Of a DNA stretch of 64,000 nucleotides, positions 60,998 to 64,000 are shown piece after piece. A model generated the notes under the pieces. That model did no database searches. It was not told the origin of the DNA and worked only from the letters and a program-made list of their open reading frames with translations. The stretch's first letter is position 1. Each line of letters opens with the position of its first letter. The position numbers were made by a program, and so were the translations under genes. The stretch comes from Neltuma alba (lineage: Eukaryota > Streptophyta > Magnoliopsida > Fabales > Fabaceae), in the NCBI RefSeq assembly GCF_004799145.2, contig NW_021636095.1, positions 248,001-312,000 on the forward strand, given 5' to 3'.

Positions 60998-63900
60998 TGC
61001 CGTCCTGTGTGATTGCAAGCGCATGGGTCATTGACAAGTAGTATAGGTAAGAAAAAGTGCTGTTCCCATAAAGACTAAAGCAAAAATGGATTGATTTTCA
61101 CAAACATGATATTAATTAGATTGAACTTAAAAATAAACCTGAAAGTGTCACATCCAGCCGAATTCAAATAAAAATTTAAGTGAAGGGCCAATATGGAAGG
61201 TAGACTGGCTGACCAAGCCAGACATGACATAAGATCCATATAAGGTTTGGACCAACATTTTTGAAATTATCAGTCCAGGAAGGGCAAAGTAGAAAAATTC
61301 GAGAAAAATTCTAAAAACTTCCCAGAAAATATTTAAAAAGGTAAATTAGAGATTTTGAAAACTCAATGGAGGCCCTAAAGGTGAAAATGGTATGAAAACA
61401 ACTTATTACTGAATTTCTTGAAAATAGAGGTTTTTCGGGAAAAACAGTGAAAAATAAGAGGAAAATGATTATTTTAAATGGATAAAGGCCTCAATAATTA
61501 TGAGAAAAATATGGAATAATTATCTAAATATTGGATAAAATTTATAAAATTGATTTCAGGCCTTGAAGGTAGAGGAAATTATTTTAGAAAATTTATTTTC
61601 CCGCAGTTTACCAATGAAGGCCTAATCGGAAAAAATTCAAAATAAATAGTTAGAGTTGGAGAAAAATTCTAAAAATTTTCAAATCACATCCTTATATTAA
61701 AACGGGATTTTTAATGGAGAGAAATGAATTTTTGGAGGCCTAGAAAAATTATGAAATGTTACTAGTGAATAGTAACCGATAAAGTTTCGAAATGGTTGGG
61801 AATTGTGATCTGGGTTGTGAGCTATCTTTTTGGACTATCCTAAAATATTTGTGGTCCCCACATTGATCCCAATTAAGACCTAATTTCATGCAGATTCTGG
61901 ACCCTTCAATTCAATTGGATTTAAGTCCAATTTCAATCAAAATATCAGTAAGAAAGTTCTAGAGACTGGACACTTGTCATGATCTGAAAATTAGGACAAT
62001 GGATGGCAGCCACATAGCCTTTTTTCTGGCCAAATTTCATCCATTGATTAAGGGGAGAGGTCAGATTTATTTGCTTATAAATACCCCATAAATACCCAAA
62101 CATAGGTGGAAAATTGGTAAAACAAGGGGAGGTGTTGCCCATTTTGTTTCTTGAGCTGGAGATTGAATTTGATAAGTGTTTTTGGACAAGAAATCATCAA
62201 GATTTAGTCAAGGATTCACCAAGAGATGTCTAAGCTTTACTATAGTTGAAATTAAAGCCTGTTTGGTTAGGTTTTTGAATTGAAATTCCAAGAGAGAGAT
62301 GTTGTAAGTTTTGTTCAGCATGCTTATGCTTTAGGGAAGGATAGAAACCTTAAATATGATGTGAAATAAGCATATTTAAATGGTGTTTGGATTGACTTTT
62401 GGAAGAAAACCAAGATTGGGTCCTTAATGGTTCAATTTGGCCAACACTTGTTCTTAGGATAGGAGTTTGCTTTGATGTATTTTGATGATTTCAATGAGTT
62501 TAAAAGGTTTTTTTGGTGTAGGAAAACACCAAGGAAAAGTATTTGAAATCATTGGAATCAAAAATAGAATTTTTTGGAACATATACTACCCTATTCGGCC
62601 AAGCTTAAATGAAAGGGAAGGAGTTTGATTTTCATAAATCTGAATTGATCTTTGGATTCTACATGAAAAATTATATAGGAGTGGACCAAGAGATTAATGG
62701 AAACAAAGAGGGAATAATTATGTCAAAAATCAAGGAAAAAGGGGTTTAATTGAGTTTAATATCAAGCATTAGTGTTTATACTTGAATTATTGATAAATTG
62801 GAAGGTGTTTATGCATGACTTGATAGGCATTGTGCAAGAGAACAAGAAAAAATCCAAAGCAATTGAAGAGGCCGAATTGGTTCAAGTATAAACAAGGTAG
62901 CTTTGAATCTAATTTGATTGTTTTTCTTGTTTACTTAATGTGTAAGTGTTGCTTGCTTTATGTTTCTATGAATTGATTGACTTATACTATGGTATGGAAT
63001 ACTTTTTGATAAAGGTTAACTTTTTGAGAGCAAAGTTTGACCAATGTGATTTTGGACAGTTGGATGAATATAAATCTAAAATTTGGCATGCTTATAGATA
63101 TCATTTTATGCTTTAAAAAAAGTGGTAATTTATTAAATTTGGAATTTTGTACAGAAAGTTATACCCTTATAAAGTTGGGTATAAATCCTGAAAAATTGAA
63201 AAATGACCAAATGAACAGTACCACTTTGAACAAAATTTGGCATTGATGCATGAGATCTGGATACCAATGAGTATTTTTCCATTAAAGAGCATACGAAGAG
63301 CTTTCCATAAAACCTAGAACCATTTATTTTTTATTTTTTTAGAATTAGAAATTAATTTTCAAAATTGGCCCAAATTGCTGTGAATAGTGTATGGAAATTC
63401 AAAATTGGAAGTTGTGAAATTAAAATTTTCTCAAACTTAAGGGTCATACAATGACCTTAGGTGGTTCTAATTGTTATATAATGAGATAATAAAGCAGGTG
63501 TGACAGAAAGTGCTTGCAATTATAGCAAATTATTGAAAAACAAATTAAATTAAATTCAAAGAAAACTATACCAGAAATTCAAATTCACGATTAAAAGGGC
63601 TTAGGATTGCTTTTCCCTATTGTACTTCATAACATGTAATTTAAATTCCTCTCAATTAGCTTAATAACAAAATTTAGTGCTTGCTTAAGTTTCAAAATCA
63701 ATTGATTAAGCTCTCTCTAGTCAAAACCAATCTTTTAGCAAATCAAATTAACAAATGCAGTCTCTTGTTTAATGTTAATTAAAGCTCAATAAATCCCAAC
63801 CTTAGTTGAGCAATGTTAGATTAATAGGAATATCTCTACCCTACTAACAAACCATCCGTTTACTTAAAAACTTCAAGTTTAACACAATTCTACCTAAGTT

Positions 63901-64000
63901 CTACAGCCAAATGGACTCTCTCAAGCCCCACTCAACTAAACCAAACAACAAAAGTAGTGATCAAACACTTAGAAGCAATAAGCACAAAATTAATATACAA
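60998..64000 (-). mobile_element. Gypsy-type LTR related to 36800-38334, split by a solo LTR, right end outside the window
   Basis: The parts 60998-61145 and 63506-64000 together match the left two thirds of the LTR at 36800-38334. Shared words are CAAGTAGTATA (61037 and 36838), CTATTGTA then ATAA (63617 and 37032), TTGATTAAGC (63701 and 37116), and AACAAACCATCC (63846 and 37257). The 2360-bp solo LTR at 61146-63505 interrupts it. The left edge is approximate; the other end lies beyond the window. Confidence 0.6.
61146..63505 (+). mobile_element. Solo LTR of a Ty3/gypsy retrotransposon with exact 5-bp target duplication
   Basis: It starts TGTCACATCCAGCC and ends AGCAGGTGTGACA, so TGTCACA/TGTGACA form a 7-bp inverted end. 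GAAAG flanks both sides (61141-61145, 63506-63510). A TATA box (TATAAATACCCC, near 62077) and the words ACAAGGTAGC (62893) and AAATTTGGCA (63078) match the layout of the LTR at 10472-13606, so the two are related families. No coding region. Confidence 0.88.

Overview
The window looks like nuclear DNA from a eudicot plant. It is AT-rich, the genes carry introns with GT..AG ends, the three intact genes belong to plant families, and much of the rest is recognisable as plant transposable elements. I cannot name the species from the sequence alone.

Layout. (1) 1-8113 is a decayed CACTA (En/Spm) DNA transposon that runs off the left edge. It holds a Transposase_24-like second ORF, a tnp2-type transposase with several in-frame stops, and two blocks of short inverted AACCGCTA repeats. 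(2) 8114-15866 has no gene I can support; it contains a probable Ty3/gypsy solo LTR (10472-13606) and a clean MITE (14941-15377). (3) 15948-23912 is a complete seven-exon CCD7 (MAX3/D17-type carotenoid cleavage dioxygenase 7, strigolactone pathway), with MITEs in introns 1 and 6. (4) 23913-32906 is intergenic, with a LINE tail, a Harbinger-like MITE nested in that LINE's target duplication, Stowaway-like MITEs and a MULE-like MITE. (5) 32913-35367 is a two-exon family 1 UDP-glycosyltransferase of UGT72 type. (6) 36162-42038 is a degenerate Ty1/copia retrotransposon whose gag is split by a solo LTR. (7) 42592-44713 is a non-autonomous CACTA element with a MULE-type MITE nested in it. (8) 45000-52480 is a broken, partial copy of the gene in (9), split by about 6.7 kb of inserted DNA that includes a 3.2 kb solo LTR. 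(9) 54922-56971 on the minus strand is a small two-exon gene for a PAM2-like plus RRM-like protein of 143 residues. (10) 57000-64000 is repeat-derived; a 2.4 kb solo LTR (61146-63505) sits inside another LTR that leaves the window.

The three intact genes do not form a pathway with each other. CCD7 makes the apocarotenoid precursor of strigolactones, the UGT probably glucosylates small phenolics, and the third gene is probably an RNA-binding or poly(A)-binding-protein partner. The strongest unusual content is the readable insertion history: several elements have exact target duplications and can be ordered in time. I did not find convincing evidence of a wholly new biological system.
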